From: RGIG4079 sp045637505
Lineage (GTDB): Bacteria; Bacteroidota; Bacteroidia; Bacteroidales; Muribaculaceae
Direction of reading: 5' to 3'
Length of the DNA: 64,000 nt
Assembly: GCA_045637505.1 (NCBI GenBank)
Contig: JAZTZO010000051.1
Span: forward strand, 1-64,000
Shown here: positions 7,833-15,470 of the stretch, piece by piece
Position numbering within the stretch: the first letter of the stretch is position 1
Layout of the letters: every line of letters starts with the position of its first letter
Position numbers and translations under genes: made by a program
The notes under the pieces: generated by a model
Database searches by the model: none
What the model was told of the DNA's origin: nothing
Seen by the model: only the letters and a program-made list of their open reading frames with translations

Positions 7833-9467
7833 CATCATTCCGCCCATGCCACCCATTCCTGGTTGCATTGGAGCTGCAGCTGGTGCATCTTCTTTCTTTT
7901 CAGCGATAACGCATTCGGTTGTGAGGAACATACCTGCTATTGAAGCAGCGTTTTCGAGTGCCACGCGAGTAACCTTCGCTGGGTCGATAACACCAGCAGC
8001 AAGGAGGTTTTCATAAACACCTTTGCGAGCATTGTAACCAAAGTCGCCTTCACCTTCTTTCACTTTTTGAACCACTACTGCACCCTCAACACCAGCGTTT
8101 GCTACGATTTGGCGAAGTGGTTCTTCGATAGCGCGTTTCACGATTTGAATACCAGTTGTTTCGTCTTCATTTTCACCCTTGAGGTCTTCGAGTTTAGCAA
8201 CGCAACGGATATATGCTACACCACCACCAGGCACGATACCTTCAGCGATAGCTGCGCGAGTTGCGCTCAATGCATCGTCAACACGGTCTTTCTTTTCTTT
8301 CATTTCCACTTCACTTGGAGCGCCAATGTGAAGAACAGCTACACCACCTGCAAGTTTAGCAAGGCGTTCTTGAAGTTTTTCGCGGTCGTAGTCACTTGTA
8401 GTTTGTTCGATTTGTGCTTTGATTTGAGCCACGCGTGATGCGATAGCTTCGCTTGCACCGTTACCATTAACAATAGTAGTATTTTCTTTGTTTACAGTAA
8501 CTTTTTCGGCACGACCAAGATATTCGATAGTAGCGCTTTCGAGCTTCATGCCTTTTTCTTCAGAGATAACAACACCACCTGTCAATACTGCGATATCTTC
8601 GAGCATTTCTTTGCGACGATCACCAAATCCAGGAGCCTTAACTGCACAAATTTTCAAAGAGCCACGGAGACGGTTTACAACAAGTGTTGCCAACGCTTCT
8701 TGATCAACATCTTCAGCAACGATCAACAATGGACGACCGCTTTGAGCTGTTGCTTCAAGAATTGGGAGCATATCTTTGAGGTTAGAAATCTTTTTATCGA
8801 AGATGAGAATGAATGGAGATTCCATTTCACACTCCATCTTTTCGGTATTAGTTACAAAATATGGAGAAATGTAACCACGGTCGAATTGCATACCTTCAAC
8901 GATGTCAACAGTAGTTTCAGTACCTTTAGCTTCGTCAACTGTGATAACACCTTCTTTTTTCACTTTTTTCATAGCTTCAGCGATGAGGCTACCGATAGCT
9001 TCATCATTGTTAGCCGAGATGCGTGCCACATCTTCAATTTTCTTGAAGTCATCACCCACTTCTTGAGCCATAGCCTTGATGTTTTCAACAACAACGCCTA
9101 CAGCTTTGTCAATACCGCGTTTGATATCCATTGGGTTTGCACCAGCAGCAACGTTTTTGAGCCCTACGTTGATGATTGATTGTGCAAGGACTGTAGCAGT
9201 TGTTGTACCATCACCTGCATCATCACCAGTTTTAGAAGCAACTTCTTTCACGAGTTGAGCTCCCATATTTTGGAATGCGTCTTCGAGTTCTACTTCACGA
9301 GCAACCGACACACCATCTTTTGTGATGTGAGGTGCACCAAATTTCTTTTCAATAATTACGTTGCGACCTTTAGGACCGAGCGTTACTTTTACTGCATCGG
9401 CAAGAGCGTCAACACCTTTTTTGAGCTCTTCTCGAGCTTTAATATCAAATTTAATTTCTTTTGCCAT
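7830..9467 (-). CDS. groEL: Chaperonin GroEL
   Basis: The 60 kDa chaperonin subunit that forms the double-ring folding chamber with GroES and consumes ATP. The 545 residues match the family. Visible signatures are the N-terminal AKEIKFD, the ATP-binding DGTTTATVLA segment near residue 87, the apical domain and the C-terminal GGM repeat tail (GMGGMGGMM). It is the second gene of groES-groEL, with 33 nt between them and no intervening promoter or terminator seen. Transcription therefore probably depends on the promoter upstream of groES. The stop codon overlaps a degenerate AT-rich repeat. Confidence 0.99.
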   Translation of the reverse strand: MAKEIKFDIKAREELKKGVDALADAVKVTLGPKGRNVIIEKKFGAPHITKDGVSVAREVELEDAFQNMGAQLVKEVASKTGDDAGDGTTTATVLAQSIINVGLKNVAAGANPMDIKRGIDKAVGVVVENIKAMAQEVGDDFKKIEDVARISANNDEAIGSLIAEAMKKVKKEGVITVDEAKGTETTVDIVEGMQFDRGYISPYFVTNTEKMECEMESPFILIFDKKISNLKDMLPILEATAQSGRPLLIVAEDVDQEALATLVVNRLRGSLKICAVKAPGFGDRRKEMLEDIAVLTGGVVISEEKGMKLESATIEYLGRAEKVTVNKENTTIVNGNGASEAIASRVAQIKAQIEQTTSDYDREKLQERLAKLAGGVAVLHIGAPSEVEMKEKKDRVDDALSATRAAIAEGIVPGGGVAYIRCVAKLEDLKGENEDETTGIQIVKRAIEEPLRQIVANAGVEGAVVVQKVKEGEGDFGYNARKGVYENLLAAGVIDPAKVTRVALENAASIAGMFLTTECVIAEKKEDAPAAAPMQPGMGGMGGMM

Positions 9468-9500
9468 GATTTTTATTCTTATTTTGTTCAGTTGGATTTA

Positions 9501-9776
9501 TTATTCAGTAATGATAGCCAAGATGTCATTTTGGCGCATGATGAGGTATTTATTACCGTCAACATCGATTTCTGTACCAGCATATTTGCCATAAAGCACT
9601 GTATCGCCTTCTTTCACTACCATTTCTTCGTCTTTAGTACCATTACCAGCTGCAAGAACCACGCCTTTTAGAGGTTTTTCTTTTGCTGAATCGGGGATAA
9701 TAATACCTGCAACGGTTACTTCTTCGGCAGGACAAGGATTTACAAGCACTCTATCTGCCAATGGTTTAATATTCAT
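9501..9776 (-). CDS. groES: Co-chaperonin GroES
   Basis: The 10 kDa heptameric lid of the GroEL chamber. The 91 residues include the start NIKPLADRVLV, the mobile-loop region AEEVTVAGIIIPDSAKEKP and the typical DTVLYGKYAGTEI segment. It is the first gene of the groESL operon. Its upstream region contains no TAnnTTTG box at a suitable distance and no CIRCE operator. Instead it has a sequence that fits sigma-54 promoters very well (9836-9851) and a dyad further upstream (9862-9888). This suggests regulation unlike the neighbouring housekeeping genes. Confidence 0.98.
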   Translation of the reverse strand: MNIKPLADRVLVNPCPAEEVTVAGIIIPDSAKEKPLKGVVLAAGNGTKDEEMVVKEGDTVLYGKYAGTEIDVDGNKYLIMRQNDILAIITE

Positions 9777-9835
9777 AACTGTAATTTTTTTAATTTTTAT
9801 TTTGTTATTATTGTTTTCTTTCTGCTCTTAAATTA

Positions 9836-9851
9836 GCATAATCCGTGCCAA
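9836..9851 (-). promoter_or_regulatory. Candidate sigma-54 (-24/-12) promoter of groESL
   Basis: Minus-strand TTGGCACGGATTATGC has GG and GC exactly ten bases apart and matches the sigma-54 consensus TTGGCACG-N4-TTGC at all but one base. The expected start near 9824 would leave a leader of about 47 nt. No alternative -7 box was found between here and groES. Confidence 0.6.
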
Positions 9852-9861
9852 ATTTGATTTT

Positions 9862-9888
9862 GTGACATCTTAATTGCCATTTTGTCAC
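9862..9888. promoter_or_regulatory. Inverted repeat upstream of groES promoter
   Basis: GTGACA and TGTCAC form a perfect dyad separated by 15 bases, centred about 30 bp upstream of the putative -24 element. It could be an activator or repressor site. This is close for a sigma-54 enhancer, which usually lies 80 bp or more away. Confidence 0.4.
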
Positions 9889-9987
9889 CTACACTCTTGT
9901 TTCTAATAACACCACAATTTTATAATGTGTTCAAAATAAGAAGCGAGCAGCCCATATGGATTGCTCGCTTATAGAGTTGTTCCGATA

Positions 9988-10029
9988 CTCAATTGTCAAC
10001 TTTCAATTATTTATTGTCAACTTTCAATT
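9988..10029. repeat. Two direct repeats at the 3' end of the SusE/F-like gene
   Basis: The unit ATTGTCAACTTTCAATTATTTA is present twice in succession directly before (on the plus strand) the stop codon of the minus-strand gene at 10028. A second part-copy reaches the stop. A hairpin (GCGAGCAGCCCATATGGATTGCTCGC region, about 9942-9968) lies further downstream and can terminate the gene. Confidence 0.6.
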
Positions 10030-10909
10030 ATTTAATGAGTTGTTTTGATACTTTGTTGCCTTGTTTTACGATATAAAGTCCGTTTTGAGGATTGGCAACC
10101 TCAATACCTTGGAGATTATAGTAAACAGCTGGAGCATTTTCAATTTCAATTGATTCAACACCAGCAGGAGTGCTTGATACCCACACTGTCATGCTATCAA
10201 AATCAACATTGATGAAGTAAGTACCTTCAGCTACTACTTTGAATGCTGCTTCACCTCTACCAAATTCTACTTTTTCATCGAGGTTGAATGCTACTTCTCC
10301 GGCTGAAGGTGCATAACGACCTGCATTTACTGAAGTCCAATCGCCCTTACCACTAGAAACTGCGAAATATGAATAACCATCACCAGCACCTGCAAATGTT
10401 ACTTCGCCATAGAAAATGTTACCATCTTTTGTCAATTCTACTGCAGTTGCTGGGTCCCATGAACCTACCGACAAGTTTCCTACTGCATAAAGTTGATTAG
10501 GTGCATTGATTACTACTTCACCAGCCTTCTTAATAGTTACAGTCATTGCCGAAAGGTTTACATAGATATTGTAGATACCAGCAGCAGGAACCTGAATTGC
10601 ACCAGCGCCTTTTACAATTTTCATTGCTTGACCTTCAACAGCTTTTGCATTGTCTTCTTCAAAACCGTAACGATTAGCATTTACAGCATCCCAATCGCTT
10701 GATTGAATTGTTGCAAGAGCAAAATTACCACCTGCTCCAAATTCAATCTCTTCCATTACATAAACACCATTTTCTTGCCACATTTCAATTGAGTTAGCAG
10801 GATCCCAACCATTGAATGAACCAAAGATGTAAAGATTTTGCGCCGATACACCAAGCGCAACTACTGCAGCCATAAGAACTGCCATTACTTTGCGTAAATT
10901 TAATTTCAT
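10028..10909 (-). CDS. Secreted SusE/SusF-like protein with two tandem binding modules
   Basis: A signal peptide (MKLNLRKVMAVLMA ... GVSAQ) is followed by two tandem modules of about 110 residues. They start LYIFGSFNGWDPANS and LYAVGNLSVGSWDPATA, the pattern of SusE/SusF starch-binding domains of Bacteroidota. The last ~50 residues (VYYNLQGIEVANPQNGLYIV ... KQLIK) form the short C-terminal tail common on exported Bacteroidales proteins and related to T9SS type A sorting domains. It probably binds glycans at the cell surface or in the periplasm, but no susC/susD pair is nearby. The start at 10909 gives the cleaner signal peptide; ATG 10915 two codons earlier is possible. Confidence 0.7.
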   Translation of the reverse strand: MKLNLRKVMAVLMAAVVALGVSAQNLYIFGSFNGWDPANSIEMWQENGVYVMEEIEFGAGGNFALATIQSSDWDAVNANRYGFEEDNAKAVEGQAMKIVKGAGAIQVPAAGIYNIYVNLSAMTVTIKKAGEVVINAPNQLYAVGNLSVGSWDPATAVELTKDGNIFYGEVTFAGAGDGYSYFAVSSGKGDWTSVNAGRYAPSAGEVAFNLDEKVEFGRGEAAFKVVAEGTYFINVDFDSMTVWVSSTPAGVESIEIENAPAVYYNLQGIEVANPQNGLYIVKQGNKVSKQLIK

Positions 10910-11019
10910 AAGCATAAATTTTAGTTAATAATTTGTTTAGAATCACATGTTCTAACTGCAAAATACGCAATTTTTATCAATATATACAAAAAAAATGCAC
11001 ATTAGTTTACATTTTACAC

Positions 11020-11027
11020 TATATTTG
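11020..11027 (+). promoter_or_regulatory. -7 box of the lipocalin-like gene
   Basis: TATATTTG, 50 nt before the ATG at 11077. Confidence 0.5.
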
Positions 11028-11076
11028 TAAAATAAATGCAAATTAAAAATACAATTAGAACAAACTTATAACAATT

Positions 11077-11625
11077 ATGAAAAAGTCATTCTCTATCATT
11101 TTAATGCTATTATTAGCATTTGTTTCATTTAACATCTCGGCACAAAGCATCATCGGCTCATGGGAAGGCAAAACAACTCGTCCCAATGACACTTCTAACA
11201 ACTCCATCATGGGAGAAATAAAATTCTTCCAAACTTTTAATGCCGATATGACTGGTGTGCTAAAGTTTGACGGTGTAGCCAATGGTAAAATCGACCAAAA
11301 CGCTCAACTCAAAATCAACCTTCGCGGTAGCATTCCATTCACTTGGACTAAAGAGGGCTCAACTATTACAATGAAAATTAATTCATCGCAATTAAACATT
11401 GATTTAACCCAAAATGACATAGAATTTATATGCAGTGACCCTAATGTTGCTGCAATGATGAATGCATATAAACCTCAAATGGTGCAAATGATGCACAATC
11501 AGCTAAAGTCATCAATGGCAACATCTTTTTCAGAAACTTCGACATGGACCAATGTTAAAATTAACGGGGATACAATGTATATAACCGATGGAGGGGTTGA
11601 TTACAAATTGACTCGTATAAAATAA
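11077..11625 (+). CDS. Exported lipocalin-like protein
   Basis: 182 residues with a signal peptide ending SAQ at about residue 23, then SIIGSWEGKTT, the opening strand typical of Bacteroidota lipocalin-like (calycin) domains. The rest alternates polar and hydrophobic residues as in a small beta-barrel, with one helical insert (PNVAAMMNAYKPQMVQMMHN). It ends WTNVKINGDTMYITDGGVDYKLTRIK. Ligand and function are unknown. It is monocistronic by appearance, with its own -7 box and an independent promoter for the following fumarase gene. Confidence 0.6.
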   Translation: MKKSFSIILMLLLAFVSFNISAQSIIGSWEGKTTRPNDTSNNSIMGEIKFFQTFNADMTGVLKFDGVANGKIDQNAQLKINLRGSIPFTWTKEGSTITMKINSSQLNIDLTQNDIEFICSDPNVAAMMNAYKPQMVQMMHNQLKSSMATSFSETSTWTNVKINGDTMYITDGGVDYKLTRIK

Positions 11626-11663
11626 ATCTTTGTGATTAATTTTATTCTTTTGTGATTAAATAT

Positions 11664-11671
11664 TAACTTTG
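11664..11671 (+). promoter_or_regulatory. -7 box of the fumarase gene
   Basis: TAACTTTG followed by CA, 40 nt before the ATG. An imperfect direct repeat, CTTTGTGATTAA (11628-11639) and CTTTTGTGATTAA (11647-11659), lies just upstream and might be a regulator site. Confidence 0.6.
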
Positions 11672-11711
11672 CAAGAAACTAAATTAAACAAACTTTATAA
11701 TAATTATAATT

Positions 11712-13361
11712 ATGGCAAACAAACCATTTAAATACCAGGAGATGTTTCCACATGCAAAGGACACTACTGAGTATTATCACTTGACATCTGACTATGTAAA
11801 AGTTGAGAATTGGGGTGGCAACGAAATGCTCGTAGTTGACCCTGAAGCATTGACTGTTCTTGCTCGCCAAGCAACCCACGACAATGCATTCATGCTCCGT
11901 CGCGAACACAATGCTATGGTGGCTAAAATCCTCAATGACCCCGAAGCAAGCGAAAACGATAAATTCGTGGCTCTTACTATGCTTCGCAATGCCGAAGTTG
12001 CAGCAAAAGGTCAACTCCCCTTCTGCCAAGATACAGGTACTGCAATTATTCATGGTAGCAAAGGTCAAAATGTTTTCACAGGTGGCGGCGATGAAGAGCG
12101 TCTTTCAAAGGGTGTTTATCTCACTTATACCGAAGACAACCTTCGTTATTCGCAAAACGCTCCTCTCAACATGTATGACGAAGTGAACACAGGTTGCAAC
12201 CTTCCTGCTCAAATCGACCTTCATGCTTGCGATGGTAACGAATACAATTTCCTTTTCGTAGCAAAAGGTGGTGGCTCGGCCAACAAAACATATCTCTATC
12301 AAGAAACAAAAGCTCTCATCAACCCCAAAACTCTCATTCCTTTCTTGGTTGAAAAAATGAAATCATTGGGTACTGCTGCTTGTCCTCCATACCACATTGC
12401 TTTCGTTATCGGTGGTACATCTGCCGAAATGAACCTTGCGACAGTGAAAAAAGCATCAGTAAAATATTATGATGACCTTCCCACTCAAGGAAACGAACTC
12501 GGTCACGCTTTCCGCGATATCGAACTCGAAAAACAACTTCTTGAAGAGACTCACAAAATCGGTCTCGGCGCACAATTTGGCGGTAAATACTTCGCTCACG
12601 ACATTCGCGTGATTCGTCTTCCTCGCCACGGCGCTTCTTGTCCTGTTGGTCTTGGCGTATCTTGCTCGGCCGACCGTAATGTGAAAGCAAAAATCAACAA
12701 AGATGGTCTTTGGATTGAAAAACTCGATAGCAACCCTGGCGAACTCATTCCCGAATCATATCGCAAGGCTGGCGAAGGCGAAGTGGTTAACATCGACCTC
12801 AACCGTCCAATGCCTGAAATTCTTGCCGAATTGAGCAAATATCCAGTATCTACTCGTCTTTCATTGAAAGGTACAATCATCGTAGGTCGCGACATCGCTC
12901 ACGCTAAAATCAAAGAACGCCTCGATCGTGGCGAAGAAATGCCTCAATATCTCAAAGACCACCCTATCTACTACGCTGGACCTGCTAAAACTCCCGAAGG
13001 TATGCCTTCAGGTTCATTCGGCCCTACAACTGCTGGCCGTATGGACTCATATGTTGACCAATTCCAAGCTGCAGGTGGTTCTATGATTATGATTGCAAAG
13101 GGTAATCGTAGCAAACAAGTTACCGACGCATGCCACAAACATGGTGGTTTCTACCTCGGTAGTATCGGTGGTCCTGCTGCTGTACTTGCTCAAAACAGCA
13201 TCAAGAAAATCGAGTGCATGGAATATCCCGAACTCGGCATGGAAGCAATCTGGAAAATCGAAGTTGAAGACTTCCCCGCATTCATCCTCGTTGATAATAA
13301 GGGCAATGACTTCTTCGTTGAAATTTCAGAAAAATGCAAATCTTGCGCATTGAATAAGTAA
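11712..13361 (+). CDS. fumB: Fumarate hydratase, class I (iron-sulfur)
   Basis: Interconverts fumarate and malate in the (often reductive) TCA pathway of anaerobic Bacteroidales, using a 4Fe-4S cluster. The 549-residue single-chain form contains both alpha and beta domains, as in E. coli FumA/FumB. The three cluster cysteines fall at Cys105 (PFCQDTG), Cys224 (TAACPP) and Cys318 (VSCSADRN), identical in number to those of E. coli FumA. The C-terminal part has the GPTTAGRMDSYVD motif. It has a good promoter of its own and ends in a strong terminator, so it is transcribed alone. FumA versus FumB naming cannot be decided from sequence; the symbol is only indicative. Confidence 0.95.
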   Translation: MANKPFKYQEMFPHAKDTTEYYHLTSDYVKVENWGGNEMLVVDPEALTVLARQATHDNAFMLRREHNAMVAKILNDPEASENDKFVALTMLRNAEVAAKGQLPFCQDTGTAIIHGSKGQNVFTGGGDEERLSKGVYLTYTEDNLRYSQNAPLNMYDEVNTGCNLPAQIDLHACDGNEYNFLFVAKGGGSANKTYLYQETKALINPKTLIPFLVEKMKSLGTAACPPYHIAFVIGGTSAEMNLATVKKASVKYYDDLPTQGNELGHAFRDIELEKQLLEETHKIGLGAQFGGKYFAHDIRVIRLPRHGASCPVGLGVSCSADRNVKAKINKDGLWIEKLDSNPGELIPESYRKAGEGEVVNIDLNRPMPEILAELSKYPVSTRLSLKGTIIVGRDIAHAKIKERLDRGEEMPQYLKDHPIYYAGPAKTPEGMPSGSFGPTTAGRMDSYVDQFQAAGGSMIMIAKGNRSKQVTDACHKHGGFYLGSIGGPAAVLAQNSIKKIECMEYPELGMEAIWKIEVEDFPAFILVDNKGNDFFVEISEKCKSCALNK

Positions 13362-13383
13362 TCAATCTCCCCTATTTATATGC

Positions 13384-13414
13384 CAACGGCTGTCGCTCAC
13401 CGCGACAGCCGTTG
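13384..13414 (+). terminator. Terminator after fumarase
   Basis: Perfect 13 bp stem (CAACGGCTGTCGC with GCGACAGCCGTTG), five-base loop, then CTTTTTATT. Confidence 0.9.
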
Positions 13415-13431
13415 CTTTTTATTCTTTATTT

Positions 13432-14082
13432 TCATCTCATAGGTAGATGAGGCAGTATTTCTTGTTCAAATATGTCCTTGCGTATAATACGATAATGAGG
13501 ATGATAAGACGCATTATATCTGCGGCTATGGTGCATCACATATTTCCCTAGTGATAACATTTCGTTTATCGCTCGAGAATCGGCATCAAGATTATATAAA
13601 TGGGGATATAACTCTCTCACCACATTTTCAATAGCCCTCCATTGCGTAACCCATTTTTCCGTTACTTGAGGTGCCTCTTTGGGAGCGCTTGCCATAAATG
13701 CATCTGTGAGCATATCGGCAGTGATATATCCATCCTTTATGGCATTGAGATATACTCGACAATAATGCCCTTGCCAACCGCATGGTTCATAATATCTGCC
13801 ACCCTCAACATAATCAGATGCTTCAAGTTCACTACATATATAATTATACACTTGTTCACGACTACCCAACAAATGCGCCACGCCAAAATAATCTTGAAAA
13901 CAACTCTTATACACATCTTGCAATGTAGCATCGGGGTAATCAGTAAGCAAAGCATCAACAGCCAACTTAACGCGCTCCACATCAACACTATCCACAGTTG
14001 CGATATATCCTCCATACGATTGCGCATAGCCCATCACCGCCACACACACCATCAATATATTCAATAAAACTTTCCGCATCAT
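13432..14082 (-). CDS. Exported protein of unknown function
   Basis: 216 residues with a signal peptide (MRKVLLNILMVCVAVMGYAQ; the first Met may be superfluous). The mature part is helical with conserved-looking aromatic and cysteine features: VYKSCFQDYFGVAHLLGS, YICSELE, CGWQGHYCRVYLNAIKDG and KYVMHHSRRYNASYHPHYRIIRKDIF. I recognise this as a recurring exported protein in Bacteroidales genomes but know no function. The three cysteines and the His/Tyr/Arg-rich C-terminus would be the first places to look for an active site. It is convergent with the fumarase gene and shares its terminator region. Confidence 0.6.
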   Translation of the reverse strand: MMRKVLLNILMVCVAVMGYAQSYGGYIATVDSVDVERVKLAVDALLTDYPDATLQDVYKSCFQDYFGVAHLLGSREQVYNYICSELEASDYVEGGRYYEPCGWQGHYCRVYLNAIKDGYITADMLTDAFMASAPKEAPQVTEKWVTQWRAIENVVRELYPHLYNLDADSRAINEMLSLGKYVMHHSRRYNASYHPHYRIIRKDIFEQEILPHLPMR

Positions 14083-14151
14083 ATCATTCTAAAGATTATT
14101 CTTCGACAAATATAATAAATATCCGCCGCTCTTGCCAAAGTAATAACAAAC

Positions 14152-14190
14152 AAAAAACTCGGTTTTATGGATTTCATAAACCGAGTTTTT
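14152..14190 (-). terminator. Terminator after the outer-membrane beta-barrel gene
   Basis: AAAAACTCGGTTTTATG pairs with CATAAACCGAGTTTTT (one bulge). It lies 30 nt past the stop at 14220 and continues into a T-run on the minus strand. Confidence 0.8.
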
Positions 14191-14219
14191 GCTATATCTT
14201 TATTTGCGTTTGCTACTGT

Positions 14220-14843
14220 CTAAAATATATAGGTAGCGGAGATTGTCCAGGAGTTTTTTCGGCTTTCAATATCGGTCCATTTTCCTTTGAAGCCAAATGT
14301 GTCATATGCGTTTGTCAAACCAAAACCATATCGCGCTCCAACTTGAACTTTTTTAAACAATTCAACGCCAAGCCCAACACCCCAATCGATTGTTATTGCC
14401 TTATTTTTCATGTGTTGAACGCCAAGTTCTTGTTCTCCTCCAGTAACTGAAAGACACGGACCGGTTGTGAGATATGGCTTTACGATGTCACGAGCTACTG
14501 GCAACGCTATTTTCCACTTGAAATTTACAGGCAATTCAATAAATGGGGATGTCTTCTCTAATTTATTTTTATGTTCATAGTTTGCGTTTTCATATAGTAC
14601 TGTTTTTATATAAAGGAACATCAACGACACATCCACTCCGACATTTGTATTGGGGAACATATATTCCATCATCAATCCACCAGTGATACCTGTATTTAGT
14701 GGAGCATCATATGCATCGCGCTTAAAGTGTAAATCATTGATTTTAGCGCCAGCAGTTACACCAAATGATAATTGTGCTGATGCTGTCCCCGAAATAGCCA
14801 CTATCGCAATCATAACTGCAATAAGTCTTCTTAATGTTTTCAT
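14220..14843 (-). CDS. Outer-membrane beta-barrel protein (porin-family, PorT-like)
   Basis: 207 residues from MKTLRRLIAVM. A signal peptide ends at SAQ (about residue 22), followed by alternating strands such as LSFGVTAGAKINDL, GGLMMEYMFPNTNVGVDVSLMFLY and VGARYGFGLTNAY. It ends in the aromatic strand SWTISATYIF, typical of the outer-membrane beta-barrel (OMP_b-brl_2) family. I chose the start at 14843 because a -7 box (TAAATTTG, 14915-14922) lies within the longer open frame that begins at 14960; the upstream codons would not be in the mRNA. Cargo and function are unknown. Confidence 0.75.
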   Translation of the reverse strand: MKTLRRLIAVMIAIVAISGTASAQLSFGVTAGAKINDLHFKRDAYDAPLNTGITGGLMMEYMFPNTNVGVDVSLMFLYIKTVLYENANYEHKNKLEKTSPFIELPVNFKWKIALPVARDIVKPYLTTGPCLSVTGGEQELGVQHMKNKAITIDWGVGLGVELFKKVQVGARYGFGLTNAYDTFGFKGKWTDIESRKNSWTISATYIF

Positions 14844-14914
14844 ACCGTTATATTTTATAGTATTAATATCAATTATATTATCAACTACCTTTCTATTAAT
14901 TGTTACATCTTTCG

Positions 14915-14922
14915 CAAATTTA
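14915..14922 (-). promoter_or_regulatory. -7 box that fixes the beta-barrel gene start
   Basis: TAAATTTG followed by CG on the minus strand. It gives a leader of about 65 nt to the ATG at 14843 and excludes the upstream in-frame ATG at 14960. Confidence 0.55.
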
Positions 14923-15076
14923 AGAAACATTTTCCAATATTTCAAACAAAAATAACACATAAATTATGGGGGGGTAATTTATTGGCTTCCAATCAATTAC
15001 ACTTCTCGTTTAATACGACAAAATTAATCGTACATATAAATATCTACTATCTCTTAATTAAAACAAATTAAATGTA

Positions 15077-15084
15077 TATCTTTG
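15077..15084 (+). promoter_or_regulatory. -7 box of crcB that fixes its start
   Basis: TATCTTTG lies three bases downstream of the first in-frame ATG (15072). That ATG is therefore upstream of the transcript, and translation must start at the ATG at 15108. Confidence 0.6.
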
Positions 15085-15107
15085 TATTTTCAACAATACT
15101 TTTTTAT

Positions 15108-15470
15108 ATGCTACGCGATTTTTTACTTGTAGGAATTGGAGGCGCTTTGGGTAGTATGGCTCGATATGGATTGACCTTGCTTGCCACTTACACATCTATT
15201 GCGTCAGAATTGGCAACAATAGTTGCTAATGCAGGTGGTTCGTTATTAATCGGGATAATTATTGCTTTATCCAAGGACGACTGGTATCTACTCGCAGCAG
15301 TGGGCTTTTGTGGTGGATTTACCACTTTTTCTACATTTTCAGCCCAAGCCCTACAACTTCTTCAATCGGGTCATCGTTTATTGGGTATGACTTATATCCT
15401 TGCCTCTGCGATTGTGTGCATTCTCATGACATGGGTAGGCACATCTTTAACCGAAAAACTTATAAAATGA
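15108..15470 (+). CDS. crcB: Fluoride channel CrcB/Fluc
   Basis: Small dual-topology membrane channel that exports fluoride. From MLRDFLLVGIGG it is 120 residues, the normal family length, with four membrane helices. Signatures seen are GALGSMARYGL near the start, the central NAGGSLLIGI helix and GFCGGFTTFSTFS, whose Thr/Ser/Phe residues line the fluoride path and the central Na+ site. A longer reading from ATG 15072 is contradicted by the promoter. The stop overlaps the start of the following CDF transporter gene (ATGA), so the two are translationally coupled. No fluoride riboswitch was recognisable upstream. Confidence 0.95.
   Translation: MLRDFLLVGIGGALGSMARYGLTLLATYTSIASELATIVANAGGSLLIGIIIALSKDDWYLLAAVGFCGGFTTFSTFSAQALQLLQSGHRLLGMTYILASAIVCILMTWVGTSLTEKLIK

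Noticed and set aside
9830..9852. CIRCE operator upstream of groES
   Set aside because: TTAGCA and TTGGCA are in inverted orientation, but the TTAGCACTC-N9-GAGTGCTAA sequence is not present; the sigma-54 reading fits better.
14844..14960. N-terminal extension of the beta-barrel gene (39 extra codons)
   Set aside because: It would place a cysteine-rich, non-signal sequence before a perfect signal peptide, and a -7 promoter box lies within it.
14961..15107. Fluoride riboswitch upstream of crcB
   Set aside because: The promoter lies only about 24 bases before the crcB start, leaving no room for an aptamer in the leader, and I saw no fluoride-aptamer motif.
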